DNA of 64,000 nucleotides from Nocardia inohanensis NBRC 100128 (lineage in GTDB: Bacteria; Actinomycetota; Actinomycetes; Mycobacteriales; Mycobacteriaceae), in contig NZ_BDBK01000001.1 of the NCBI RefSeq assembly GCF_001612945.1, forward strand, positions 62,001 to 126,000, given 5' to 3'. Under the pieces are notes generated by a model. It did no database searches, was not told the DNA's origin, and was given only the letters and a program-made list of their open reading frames with translations. Each line of letters starts with the position of its first letter. The first letter of the stretch is position 1. Shown here in pieces: positions 31,811 through 42,700 of the stretch. Made by a program: the position numbers and the translations under genes.

Positions 31811-33031
31811 ATGTACCAGTGGTCCGACGAAGACCTGATGTTCCGTGACGCGGTACGCGGTTTCATCGACAAGGAGATCAAGCCTCACGTCGAGCAGCTG
31901 GAGAGCGGGGCGCTGCCGCCGTTCGGCATCATCCGCAAGCTGTACGCCACCTTCGGGCTGGACGAGATGGCTCGCGAAGGACTGGAGAAGGCGTTCGCCA
32001 AGGAGGAGGCCGGGACCACCGGCAAGTCCGGCGGCGGGTTCAGCGGGTCGGGCAGCATGGGCGTCATCCTCAACAGCGAACTGGCCGGGGTCAGCCTCGG
32101 CCTGGTCGCCTCGATGGGCGTGAGCCTCGGCCTCACCGTCGGCACCATCCGCACCCGCGGCACCCTCGCGCAGAAGAAGCGCTGGCTGCCCGAGCTGGTC
32201 ACCATGGAGAAGGTCGGCGCCTGGGCCATCACCGAACCCGACTCCGGGTCGGACGCCTTCGGCGGGATGAAGTCCTATGTGCGCCGGGACGGTGAGGACT
32301 ACATCCTCAACGGCCGCAAGACCTTCATCACCAACGGCCCGCACGCCGATGTCACCGTCGTGTACGCCAAGCTCGACGAGGAGGACGGCACCGATCGCCG
32401 CGACCGCAAGGTGCTGACCTTCGTACTGGACAAGGGCATGCCCGGTTTCGCGCAGAGCCCCGCCTTCAAGAAGATGGGCATGAACTCCTCGCCCACCGGC
32501 GAACTGTTCTTCGACAATGTCCGCATCACCCCCGACCGGCTGCTCGGCGAAACCGAGAACCCGGCCAAGGGCGATGGAAAGGACAGCGCCAAGGAGTCTT
32601 TCGCCGCCGAGCGCATCGGCATCGCCTCGCTGGCCCTCGGCATCATCAACGAATGCCACCGGCTCAGCGTCGATTACGCGAAATCCCGCAAGCTGTGGGG
32701 TAAGGAGATCGCTCAGTTCCAGCTCATCCAGCTCAAATTGGCCGAGATGGAGATCGCACGGATCAACGTGCAGAACATGGTCTTCAATGCCATCGAACGC
32801 ACCGCCGCGGGCGAAAAGGTCTCCCTCGCCGAGGCTTCGGCCATGAAGCTGTACTCCTCGCGCGCCGCCACCGAAGTCGCCATGGAGGCGGTCCAGCTCT
32901 TCGGCGGCAACGGTTACATGGCCGAATACAAGGTGGAGCAGCTTGCGCGCGACGCCAAGTCGCTGATGATCTACGCGGGCAGCAATGAAATCCAGGTCAC
33001 CCACATCGCCAAGGGCCTGCTCGCGCGCTAG
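31811..33031 (+). CDS. Acyl-CoA dehydrogenase
   Basis: 406-residue flavoprotein. Landmarks: WAITEPDSGSDAFGGMKS (FAD/substrate loop), TFITNGPHADV, the helical C-terminal part with LWGKEIAQFQLIQLKLAEM and VQLFGGNGYMAEYKVEQLARDAK, and YAGSNEIQ near the end. The Glu expected as catalytic base in short-chain types lies in YAGSNEIQ-adjacent sequence but was not aligned. A perfect KstR-type operator upstream suggests induction by sterol-derived acyl-CoAs, so a step in steroid side-chain or ring degradation is possible. Monocistronic. Confidence 0.88.
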   Translation: MYQWSDEDLMFRDAVRGFIDKEIKPHVEQLESGALPPFGIIRKLYATFGLDEMAREGLEKAFAKEEAGTTGKSGGGFSGSGSMGVILNSELAGVSLGLVASMGVSLGLTVGTIRTRGTLAQKKRWLPELVTMEKVGAWAITEPDSGSDAFGGMKSYVRRDGEDYILNGRKTFITNGPHADVTVVYAKLDEEDGTDRRDRKVLTFVLDKGMPGFAQSPAFKKMGMNSSPTGELFFDNVRITPDRLLGETENPAKGDGKDSAKESFAAERIGIASLALGIINECHRLSVDYAKSRKLWGKEIAQFQLIQLKLAEMEIARINVQNMVFNAIERTAAGEKVSLAEASAMKLYSSRAATEVAMEAVQLFGGNGYMAEYKVEQLARDAKSLMIYAGSNEIQVTHIAKGLLAR

Positions 33032-33035
33032 CGGT

Positions 33036-33371
33036 TCAGCCGCAACTGGTGCCGTTCGCCGCGTCCTTCACCCCGGCGATGGTGGCCTCGCGCTCGGATT
33101 CCGGGGTGGACGCCCAGGTGGGGGACTGCCGCATGCTGCCGAGCAGTTCCTCGGCCCCCTTCTCCGGCGTCCAGCCCGAACCGGAACTCTGGGCTTGTTC
33201 GCGCAGCGAGGTGAAGAAGGCCGAGAACTGCTGGCAGGCTTTGGTGCGCGCGGGTGATGCCGCCACGGCCGCGGTGGGGCCGCCCGCCGTGGTGGATTTG
33301 GCTTCCTGGGTGGCGGAGCTGCATCCGGTGAGTGCGGCGGCGAGCAGCAGGGTGGCGACGAGCCTGGTCAT
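33036..33371 (-). CDS. Small secreted lipoprotein
   Basis: 111 residues with a short signal peptide and lipobox LTGC (~15-18). The mature part has an Ala/Thr-rich linker, then a small domain with two cysteines (KACQQF and GTSCG) likely joined as a disulfide. GAGAGGG upstream supports the start. Family unknown; this size and pattern are frequent in nocardiae. It ends five bases from the convergent acyl-CoA dehydrogenase stop. Confidence 0.75.
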   Translation of the reverse strand: MTRLVATLLLAAALTGCSSATQEAKSTTAGGPTAAVAASPARTKACQQFSAFFTSLREQAQSSGSGWTPEKGAEELLGSMRQSPTWASTPESEREATIAGVKDAANGTSCG

Positions 33372-33796
33372 TTTCGGTCTATCCCTCTCTGGAGCGTGCG
33401 CGGATCACGAGGCTGATCACGCCGGAACAGCTTGCGGCGCAGTAGGTGACGGTTGATGGTCATTGCGTTTCCGGCGCGTTTCGATGCGTTGCAATTGTTT
33501 TTCCGGCGACGGTGAGCGAAGTGGTCATTCGCCCAGTAGTTGGGGCCGGTGGGCATTTCCATAACCACTGGTAGCGACAAAATTCACTCCGGCGTCGGCG
33601 GCCTCATCGAGTGGCTACGTTCCGGCAATTGCCAAGCGTGCTTAACCGGGTGGGATAGGTGCTGCCTGCCCCCGGCGCGGGGATCTGTGGTCTCATATGT
33701 GCCGAACGCCCCATGATCGATGTCTTCTCGACCGTCGGTTTTCGTGTCAATACGGCGCAACCAGCGGGCTTTGGATGAGAGGACCGCAGGAACCGG
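33372..33796. other. 425-bp intergenic region before the NRPS gene
   Basis: No convincing gene is seen. The middle (about 33470-33640) is less GC-rich than its surroundings, as expected of promoter DNA, and must carry the promoters of the lipoprotein (minus) and NRPS (plus). I could not assign -35/-10 boxes for the NRPS with confidence. AGGA lies seven bases before the NRPS ATG. Confidence 0.5.
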
Positions 33797-36700
33797 ATGG
33801 ATAGGGCACGTCGTACCGTTCGGGAACGTGGTCGTCGTAAGCCGGGTAACCCGCTGCTGGTTCAGTTACTGACCGGCACGGTGGAGTCGGCGGCGGGTTC
33901 GATTGCCGTCAGCTATAACTCGACGGGGCGGCCGGCGGATCGGCGCGAGCTGACCTATCGGGAACTGGACGAGTTCTCGTCGCGGCTGGCGCGGGAACTG
34001 ATCGCCCGCGGCGTGGGGCCCGGGGATGTGGTGGCCGTCGGCTTCGCTCGCTCGATCGAGTCCGTGGCGGCGGTATGGGCGGTGGCCAAGACCGGTGCGG
34101 CGTATGTACCGGTCGATCCGGGCCTACCGGCGGAGCGGGGTGCGTTCATCGCCGCCGACTCCGGGGCCGTGCTGGGGCTCACCGACTCCACCCAGCGAGC
34201 CCGGCTCGCCGACAGCATCGAATGGCTCGAGCTGGACGAGGCGGAACTCACCGAACGGATCGCGGCGCGGCCCGCGCACCCCATCTCGTATCTCGATCGG
34301 GTGCGGGCGCTCAACGATCAGCATGCGGCCTATGTCATCTACACCTCGGGCTCGACCGGCCGGCCCAAGGGCGTCGTGGTCACCCACGCGGGTCTGGCGG
34401 CGCTGGTCGCGGCGACGCGCGAGCGGTACGGCGTGGACGGCGGCGCGCGGGTGCTGCACGTCTGTTCGCCCAACTTCGACGTCTCGGTGCTGGAACTGCT
34501 GCTGGCGTTCGGCGCCGGCGCGACGCTGGTGATCTCGCCGCCGACCGTCTTCGGCGGGCCCGAACTGGCCGAGCTGCTGCGCCGCGAACGCGTCACGCAC
34601 CTGCTGATCACCCCGGCCGCACTGGAGTCGGTGGACCCGGCCGGGCTCGACGAGCTGCGGGTCGTGGTCGTCGCGGGCGACGCGTTCGGTCCCGGGCTGG
34701 TCGAACGCTGGTCGGCCGGGCGGTCCTTCTTCAACGGCTACGGCCCCACCGAGGCCACGATCCTGGCGACCTCCAGCGCGGAAATGACTGCGGGAGAGCC
34801 GATCACGATGGGCGGCGCGCTGCCCGGCATCGGCGCGATGGTGCTGGATACGCGCTTGCGGCCGGTGCCGGCGGGCGTCATCGGGGAGCTGTACCTCTCC
34901 GGTCCGGCACTGGCGCAAGGGTATCTGGGCCGGCCGGGTCTCACCGCGGAGCGGTTCGTGGCGGATCCGCACGGCGGTTCGGCGCGCATGTATCGCACGG
35001 GCGATCTGGTGCGGCGCCGGCCGGACGGCGCGCTCGAGTATCTGGGGCGCTCGGATTTCCAGGTGAAGGTCCGCGGGTTCCGGATCGAGCTGGGCGAGAT
35101 CGACGCCGTGCTGAGCGGGCATCCCGATATCGAATTCGCGGCCACACTCGGCAAGACCGCGCCCTCGGGTGCGACCGTGCTCGTCTCGTATGTGTTGCCA
35201 CGCAACGGGACAGCCGTCGATGCCGAGGAGCTCACGCGGCACGCGGGGGCCTCGCTCCCCGGTCACATGGTGCCGTCCGTGATCATCGCGCTCGATGCGA
35301 TCCCCTTGACCCCCAACGGCAAACTCGATCGGCAGGCACTGCCCGAGCCGGTGTTCGAGGCTACCGTCTCGCGAGCCCCGGCCGGTGCGGTCGAAACCCG
35401 GCTCGCGGAACTGTTCACGCAGATCCTCGGCGTCGAGGTCGGGGCCGAGGACTCGTTCTTCGCCGCGGGCGGGGACAGCATCCTCTCCATTCAGCTGGTG
35501 TCGCGGGCGCGGGCGGCGGGCATCCTGTTCACGCCCAAGGACGTATTCGAGCATCGCACCGTGGCCGGGCTGGCGCGGGTCGCGACAATCGGCGGTGAGC
35601 AGGAGATCCTGGCCGAGCTGGCGGGCGGCGGCGTCGGCGCGATTCCGCTGACACCGGTGCTGGCGGCCCATCTGGACGCGGGGCGTTCGTTCGGCCGATT
35701 CACCCAGCAGATGGTCCTGGCCCTACCCGAGCGCATCGACCGGGCGCAGGTGGCGGCCGTGCTCGCCGCGGTGGTGGATCACCATGACATGCTGCGCGCC
35801 CGGCTGCGGTTCGCGCAGGACCGGTGGGAACTGATTGCCCTGCCGCCGGGCGCGGTCGATGTGGAAACGCTGCTCGTGCACACTTCGGCGCCGGCCGGGC
35901 TATCGGTGGACGAGCTGTGCGAACTGGCGAGCGCCGCAATGGATTCCGCCGTCGCGACGCTGGACCCGGCAGCCGCGCGCATGATCGCTTTCGGCTGGCT
36001 GTCCCGCCCGGACGGCCGGGACGCGCTGGTCGTGGCGGCGAATCACTATGTGATCGACGGTGTTTCGTGGCGGGTGCTGATCTCGGATCTGGTGACCGCG
36101 TGGGCGCAGCTCGGCAACGGTCAGCCGATCGCGCTGCCCGCCGTCGGCACCTCCTTCCGGCGCTGGGCGCACGGTCTGCGTGAGGCGGACCGCTCCGCCG
36201 AACGCCCGTTCTGGCAGCGGGTACTGGCCGTCGCCGATCCGCCGCTGGGCGCACGCGCCCTCGATCCCGCCGTCGATACCGCTGCCACCGTGCGGCAATT
36301 CAGCGTCGCCGTCTCGCCCGAGACCACCCAGGCGGTGCTGAGCGAATTGCCCGCGCTCTACCGCGGCGGGGTCAACGACGGCCTGCTCGCGGCGCTGGCG
36401 CTGGCGGTGCGCGCATGGCGAGCGGACCGCGGCATCGATGCGGCGGCGACGCGAATCCGGCTCGAGGGACACGGTCGCGAGGAGCAGGCGGTGTCCGGCG
36501 CGGACCTCACCCGCACCGTCGGCTGGTTCACCACCATGTATCCGGTGGCGCTCGATCTGACCGGCATCGACGCCGGGACCGCATGGAGCGGCGGCACGGG
36601 GACGGCCGCGGTGCTCAAGACGGTGAAGGAGCAGTTGCTCGCGGTGCCCGACAACGGCATCGGCTTCGGCATCCTGCGGCATCTGGACGCCGCGGGTACC

Positions 36701-39700
36701 GGCGCACTCGACGGCGCGCTGGGGCAGATCGGGTTCAACTACCTCGGCCGGATCTCCACGGGTGACCTGCCGGAGACGCTGGCCGACGGCGGCTGGCTGC
36801 CCACCGGCGAATGGGGTGAGCCGGCGGCCGCCCAGGATCCGGCGTTGCCCGCCTCCGCCGTGCTGGACATCAACGCGGTCGTCACCGATACCGACTCGGG
36901 CCCGAGGCTTTCCGCGTCTTTCGCCTACGCGGGCGAGATCCTGTCCGAGGCCGAAGCGCGGGAATTGGCGGACCACTGGGTGGCCGCGCTGTCCCTGCTC
37001 GCCGCGCACGTGCACGATCCGGCCGCCGGTGGCCTGACGCCCGCCGATGTGCCGCTGGTGCGGACCACACAGGGGGAGCTGGACCGCTGGCATGCGGAGT
37101 ATCCGGGGCTGGCCGATGTGCTGCCGCTCTCGCCGCTCCAGTCCGGATTGCTGTTCCTGGCACAGGTTTCCGAGGATTCCGACCCCTACCTGCTCCAATG
37201 GGCGATGGAGCTGTCCGGTGCGATCGACCTCGACCGGTTGCGGCGGGCCGCGCAGGCCGTACTGGATCGGCACGCGATCCTGCGCACCGCCTTCGGTGCC
37301 ACCGCCGACGGCACCCCGGTCCAGCTCGTCACCGCCACGGCGAGGGTGCCGTGGCAGGTCATCGATATCCCGGATACCGATCCCGCCCCGCTGCTCGCTG
37401 CTCAACTGCACCGCGGCTTCGATCTCACGGTGGGCCCGCTGCTGCGATTCACGGTGTACCGCACCGCATCCGGGCGCACCCATCTGGCCTTGACCGTGCA
37501 TCACCTGCTGCTCGACGGCTGGTCCATGCCGTTGCTGATGAAGGAAGTCCTGCTTTCCTATGCGGCGGAGGGTGATTCGTGGTCGCTGCCGCGCACCCGG
37601 CCCTATCGCGACTATCTGGCCTGGCTGGCGCGGCAGGATCGCGATGCGGCGCTGGACAAATGGCGCGAGTCGCTCGCCGGGGTCGGCCCGACCCGGCTGG
37701 CCACCGCGCTCGCGCCGCCCGCACTGCCCGGCACCGGGCACGGGGTGCACACCACCCGGCTCTCGGCCGACGAGACGACCGCGCTGCTCGCCTTCGCCAC
37801 CGCGGCCGAGGTCACCGTCAATACGGTTGTCCAGGCGGCCTGGGGGCTGACCCTGGCGGCCTGCACCGGGAGCGACGACGTGGTCTTCGGTGCGGTCGTA
37901 TCCGGGCGGCCGCCGATGCTCGACGGAATCGACGACATGGTCGGTCTCTTCGCGAACACCATCCCGGTCCGGGTGCGGTTCGACAATGCTGAGCCGGTGC
38001 GGCAGTTGGTGAAACATCTTCAGCGGGAACAGGTTTCCCTGCTCGACTGTCATCACCTCGGCCTCGCCGACATCCAGCGCCTGGCCGGTGCGGGCGAACT
38101 GTTCGACACCATGCTGGCCTTCGATTCCTATCCCGTCGACCACGACGGCCTCAGCCGGGCGTACGGCAGCATCGACGGCCTGGAAATCGGTGCGATCCAA
38201 ACCGTCAACTTCACCCACTACCCGGTAGCCGTCGAAGTCGAACTCGTTGCGCAACTGCGGATTTCGGTGCAGTACAAACGCGATGCCGTCACCCCGGACA
38301 CCGCGGCGGCGCTCGCCGAACGCATGCGATTGCTGATCGGTGAACTCACGGCCGCGCCGGAGCGCACCCCCGCCGACCTCGGCGCGCTCCTCGACGCTCG
38401 CAACGACGTGATCGCCCAGACCCGCTATTGGCGAAACACGCTGGCGGACATGCCCGCCGAACTGAACCTGCCTACCGGTCGCACACGGCGCACCGTCCCC
38501 GGCCGCGGTGTCGCGCCGGTCGATTACGTCGCGTTCGAGATCGGTGCGGAGCTGTATGCGCGGGCGTATGCCTACGCGCAGAGCGCAAGCTCGAGCGTAT
38601 TCGTGGTTGCGCATTCGGTATTCGCGGTGCTGCTGGCGCGGCTCTCGGGTACCGGCGACATTGCGGTCGGCACCGATTCCGGGGCAGCGAACACGTTGGT
38701 GTTGCGTCTGGCCGTCGCAGGTGAAACCTCGTTCGGCGATCTGGTCGCGCAGGCGGACGAGGTCGGCCGGCAGGCATTCGCACGCGCCGATCTGCCGTTC
38801 GACGAGCTGGCGGGGCTGCTGGAGCCGAGCCGGTCGCCCGGGCGGCATCCGCTGGTGCGGGTCATGCTGACGGTGGGGGAGCGTCCTCCCGCGGACCGCG
38901 ACCGGTTCGAGCTGTCGCTGCACATCCATTCCGCCAGCGGCGCAGCGGATTTCGGCTTCTCGGTGGAGATGTTCGACCGGCACACCGTGGAGATGTTCGC
39001 CGCGCGATTCCGCCGGCTGCTGGCGGACGCGCTGCACTGTCCGGACCAGCCCGTCGGTGACCTGCGGTTGCTCACCGACGACGAGCTTGCCGCGCTCACG
39101 CTGGTTCATCCCGATGCCGTCATGGCCACCGGCGTGCTGCCCGACCTGCTGACTCGCGGGGTCGCGCTGGGTGCTGATCGAGTCGCGGTGCGGTATCGCG
39201 GCCGGCCGATCAGCTACGGCGAACTCGACTCGCGCAGTTCACAATTGGCGCGGGTGCTGATTCAGCGCGGCGTCGGCCCGGAAACCCTGGTCGCCGTCGG
39301 GCTGCCGCGCTCCTACGATCTGGTGCTGGCGGTTCTCGCCATCGCGAAAGCCGGTGGCGCGCACGTGCCGATCGATCCGGGTTATCCCGCCGAGCGTATG
39401 CGGCACATGGTCGCGGACTCGGGTGCGACGCTCGGCATCACCGTCGCGGAGTACGCCGAGCGGCTACCCGACGGAGCGCAATGGCTGTTGCTCGACGAGG
39501 CCGGGACGGAAGAACTGTGTGACGCTCAGCCGTCCACGCCTGTCACCGACTCGGAACGGCCTGCGTCCCTGCGCATTCAGCATCCGGCCTACGTCATCTA
39601 CACGTCGGGTTCGACGGGGCTGCCGAAGGGCGTCACCGTCACCCACGGCGGCCTGGGTGGGCTGCTGGCCGAGGCAGTCGGCCGCTATCGGCTCGAACCG

Positions 39701-42700
39701 CATCATCGGTTCCTGCACATCTGCTCGCCCAGCTTCGATCCGTCGGTGCTGGAATGGCTTTGCGCGTTCGCCACCGGCGCGACGCTGGTCATCGTGCCCC
39801 CGGCGATCGTCGGCGGTGCGGAACTCGGTGACCTGCTGCGCGACGAGGCGGTCACGCACGCCATCATCACCCCGGCGGTGCTCGGGACCGTCGACCCGGC
39901 CGGGCTGGACGCTATCGAGGTCGTCTCCGTCGGCGGCGACGTCACCACGCCGGAACTGCTGTCGCGCTGGCAGCCGGGGCGCAGCTACTTCAACGCCTAC
40001 GGGCCGACCGAGACCACCATCATCTCGACCTATGCGGAATTGACCGCGGGGCAGCCGATTACGATCGGCGTACCGGTCACCGGCATGTCGGCGCTGGTTT
40101 TGGATGCCCGCCTGCACCCGGTGCCGCCCGGTGTCGCGGGCGAGCTGTATCTCGCGGGTGGCGGGCTGGCGCGCGGCTACCGGAACCGGGCCGGACTGAC
40201 CGCCGAACGGTTCGTCGCCAACCCCTGGGGTGAGCCGGGCGCGCGTATGTACCGCACCGGCGATCTGGTGCGCTGGTCCGTCACGGGCACGAATACCGGT
40301 GCGCCGACAGCAGAGCTGGACTATGTGGGCCGTACCGACGCCCAGGTGAAGGTGCGCGGCTTCCGCGTGGAACTCGGCGAGATCGACGCGGTATTGAGCG
40401 GGCATCGCGACGTCGATTTCGCGGTCACGCTCGGTACGACACTGCCGTCCGGAGCAGCGGTGCTGGTGTCGTATGTGCTCGAGGCGCCGGGAAGTACCGT
40501 CGACCCGGCCGCGCTCACGCGCTACGCCGAAGGCATCCTGCCCGCGCACATGGTGCCGTCCGCCATCATCGTTCTCGATGAGCTGCCGCTGACCGCCAAC
40601 GGCAAGCTGGATCGAAAAGCCTTGCCGGAACCGGTTTTCGCGACGACGGTGACGCGCGCGCCGCAGGGCGCGGTGGAATCGGCACTGGCCGAGCTGTTCG
40701 CGCAGGTACTCGGCGTGCAGACCGTCGGGGTCGACGATTCGTTCTTCGCCATCGGCGGCGACAGCATCATGTCGATCCAGCTGGTCTCGCGCGCCAAAGC
40801 GGCCGGAATCGTGTTCACCGCACGTGACGTCTTCGAACAGCGGACCGTCGCCGCACTGGCCAGGATCGCGACGACCGGTGGCGCGGTGGCCCCGATCATC
40901 TTGGCGGAGTTGCCCGGTGGCGGCATCGGCGAGGTTCCGCTGACGCCCGTCCACGCCGAATTCCTCGCCACCGGATCCTCCGACCGGTTCGCCCAGACCA
41001 TGGTGCTGGCACTACCCGAAGGCATCGATCGCGCCGGACTGCTCACCACGCTCTCCGCCGTCCTCGACCGGCACGAAGCGCTGAATTCGCGGGTATGGCT
41101 GGACGCGGGACAGTGGCGTTTCGAGGTCCTGCCGCGCGGTGCGGTCGGCACCGCTGAGCTGGTCACCGAGGTCGAGATCGCCGAGGGCGTGACCGGAGCG
41201 GAACTGGCCCGAATCGGCAGTACCGCAATGGACTCCGCGCTCGACCGGCTCGACCCCGCGAACGGCCGGATGATCGCCTTCACCTGGCTGCGCCGGCCCG
41301 ATGCGCGCGATGTGCTGGTCGTGGCCGCCCACCACTATGTGATCGATGGCGTGTCCTGGCGAATCGTGATTCCCGACCTGGCCGTGGCCTGGGCGCAGCA
41401 CGCGGCGGGACAGCCGATCGCCTTGCCGCCGGTCGGAACCTCGTTCCGGCGCTGGGCACACGGCCTGGCCGAGCTGGCCGGGCAACGCAGCGGCGAGATC
41501 GGCTACTGGCAGCGAGTGCTGGCCACGCCGGACCCGCGTCTCGGCGCGCGTGAGCTCGATCCCGTTCTCGACACCCACTCGACCGTGCGGTCGATCTCGG
41601 TGCGCATCCCCGTAGCCGAGACCGAGGCCGTGCTGACGGCCCTGCCCGCACTGTATCGCGGCGGCGTCAACGACGGACTGCTCGCGGCTCTCGCACTGGC
41701 CGTGCGTAATTGGCGGTCCCGGCGTGGAATCGACGCCCCGGTCACCCGGATCCGGCTCGAAGGACACGGCCGCGAGGAAGCCCTGCTGCCGGGAGCCGAT
41801 CTGACGCGCACCCTCGGCTGGTTCACCAGCATCCACCCCGTAGCGATCGACCTGACGGCCGGACCCGGCGCGGTGCGGCAGCCGGCCGACGACACGGACC
41901 ATGAAGCCATTGCGGCCCTGCTGAAGTCGGTCAAGGAGCAACTACTCGCCGTGCCGGACAAGGGCATCGGATTCGGCCTGCTGCGCCACCTGATCCCCGA
42001 TTCCCCGCTCACCGGCGCGATCGCGCAGATCGGTTTCAACTATCTCGGCCGCGCGGGCGTACCCGCCGACCTGCGCGACCAGAGTTGGCTGCCCACAGCC
42101 GATCTGGGCGACCTGGACTTCGAGCACGACCCCGCGCTGCCCGTCGGCACGGTGGTCGACATCAACGCGATCACCGCCGATACACCCGCCGGGCCGCAGC
42201 TGGAACTGTCGTTCAGCTACGCGAGCGGAATCCTCGACGAACCGTCCGTACAGGAACTCGCCGACGATTTCACGGCCGCCCTGACCGCGCTCGCCGCCCA
42301 CACCCGGCATCCGCGGGCGGGCGGCCTGACCCCCTCGGACGTGCCCCTGGTCCGGGTATCGCAATCCGAGCTGAATGCTTGGCGGCGAACCCATCCCACG
42401 GTGACGGACGTACTGCCGCTGTCCCCGCTCCAGGATTCCCTGCGCGTGCTCACCGAGCTGCTCGACGGCTCCGTCGACGCCTACATCATCCAACTGGTAG
42501 CCCAGCTCACCGGCGACCTCGATATCGGCCGATTGCGCCGTGCCGCACGAACTCTGCTCGACCGCCATGCCAACCTCCGCACCGCCTTCGTTCCCACCGC
42601 AGACGGCAGCGCCGTGCAACTGGTGCTGGACCGGATCGATATGCCGATGCGCATGGTCGAGGTCCCCGAGGCCGAACCGGGGGAGATCGCCGCCGCCGAA

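Noticed and set aside
38415..39105. Frameshift or sequencing error explaining the half-C domain
   Set aside because: The frame is open throughout, the same organisation recurs in module 3, and the missing part is not found in another frame nearby.
35900..39109. 1069-codon open frame on the minus strand inside the NRPS gene
   Set aside because: Its product is low-complexity Arg/Gly/His-rich and mirrors codon bias of the NRPS; no motif or ribosome binding site supports it.
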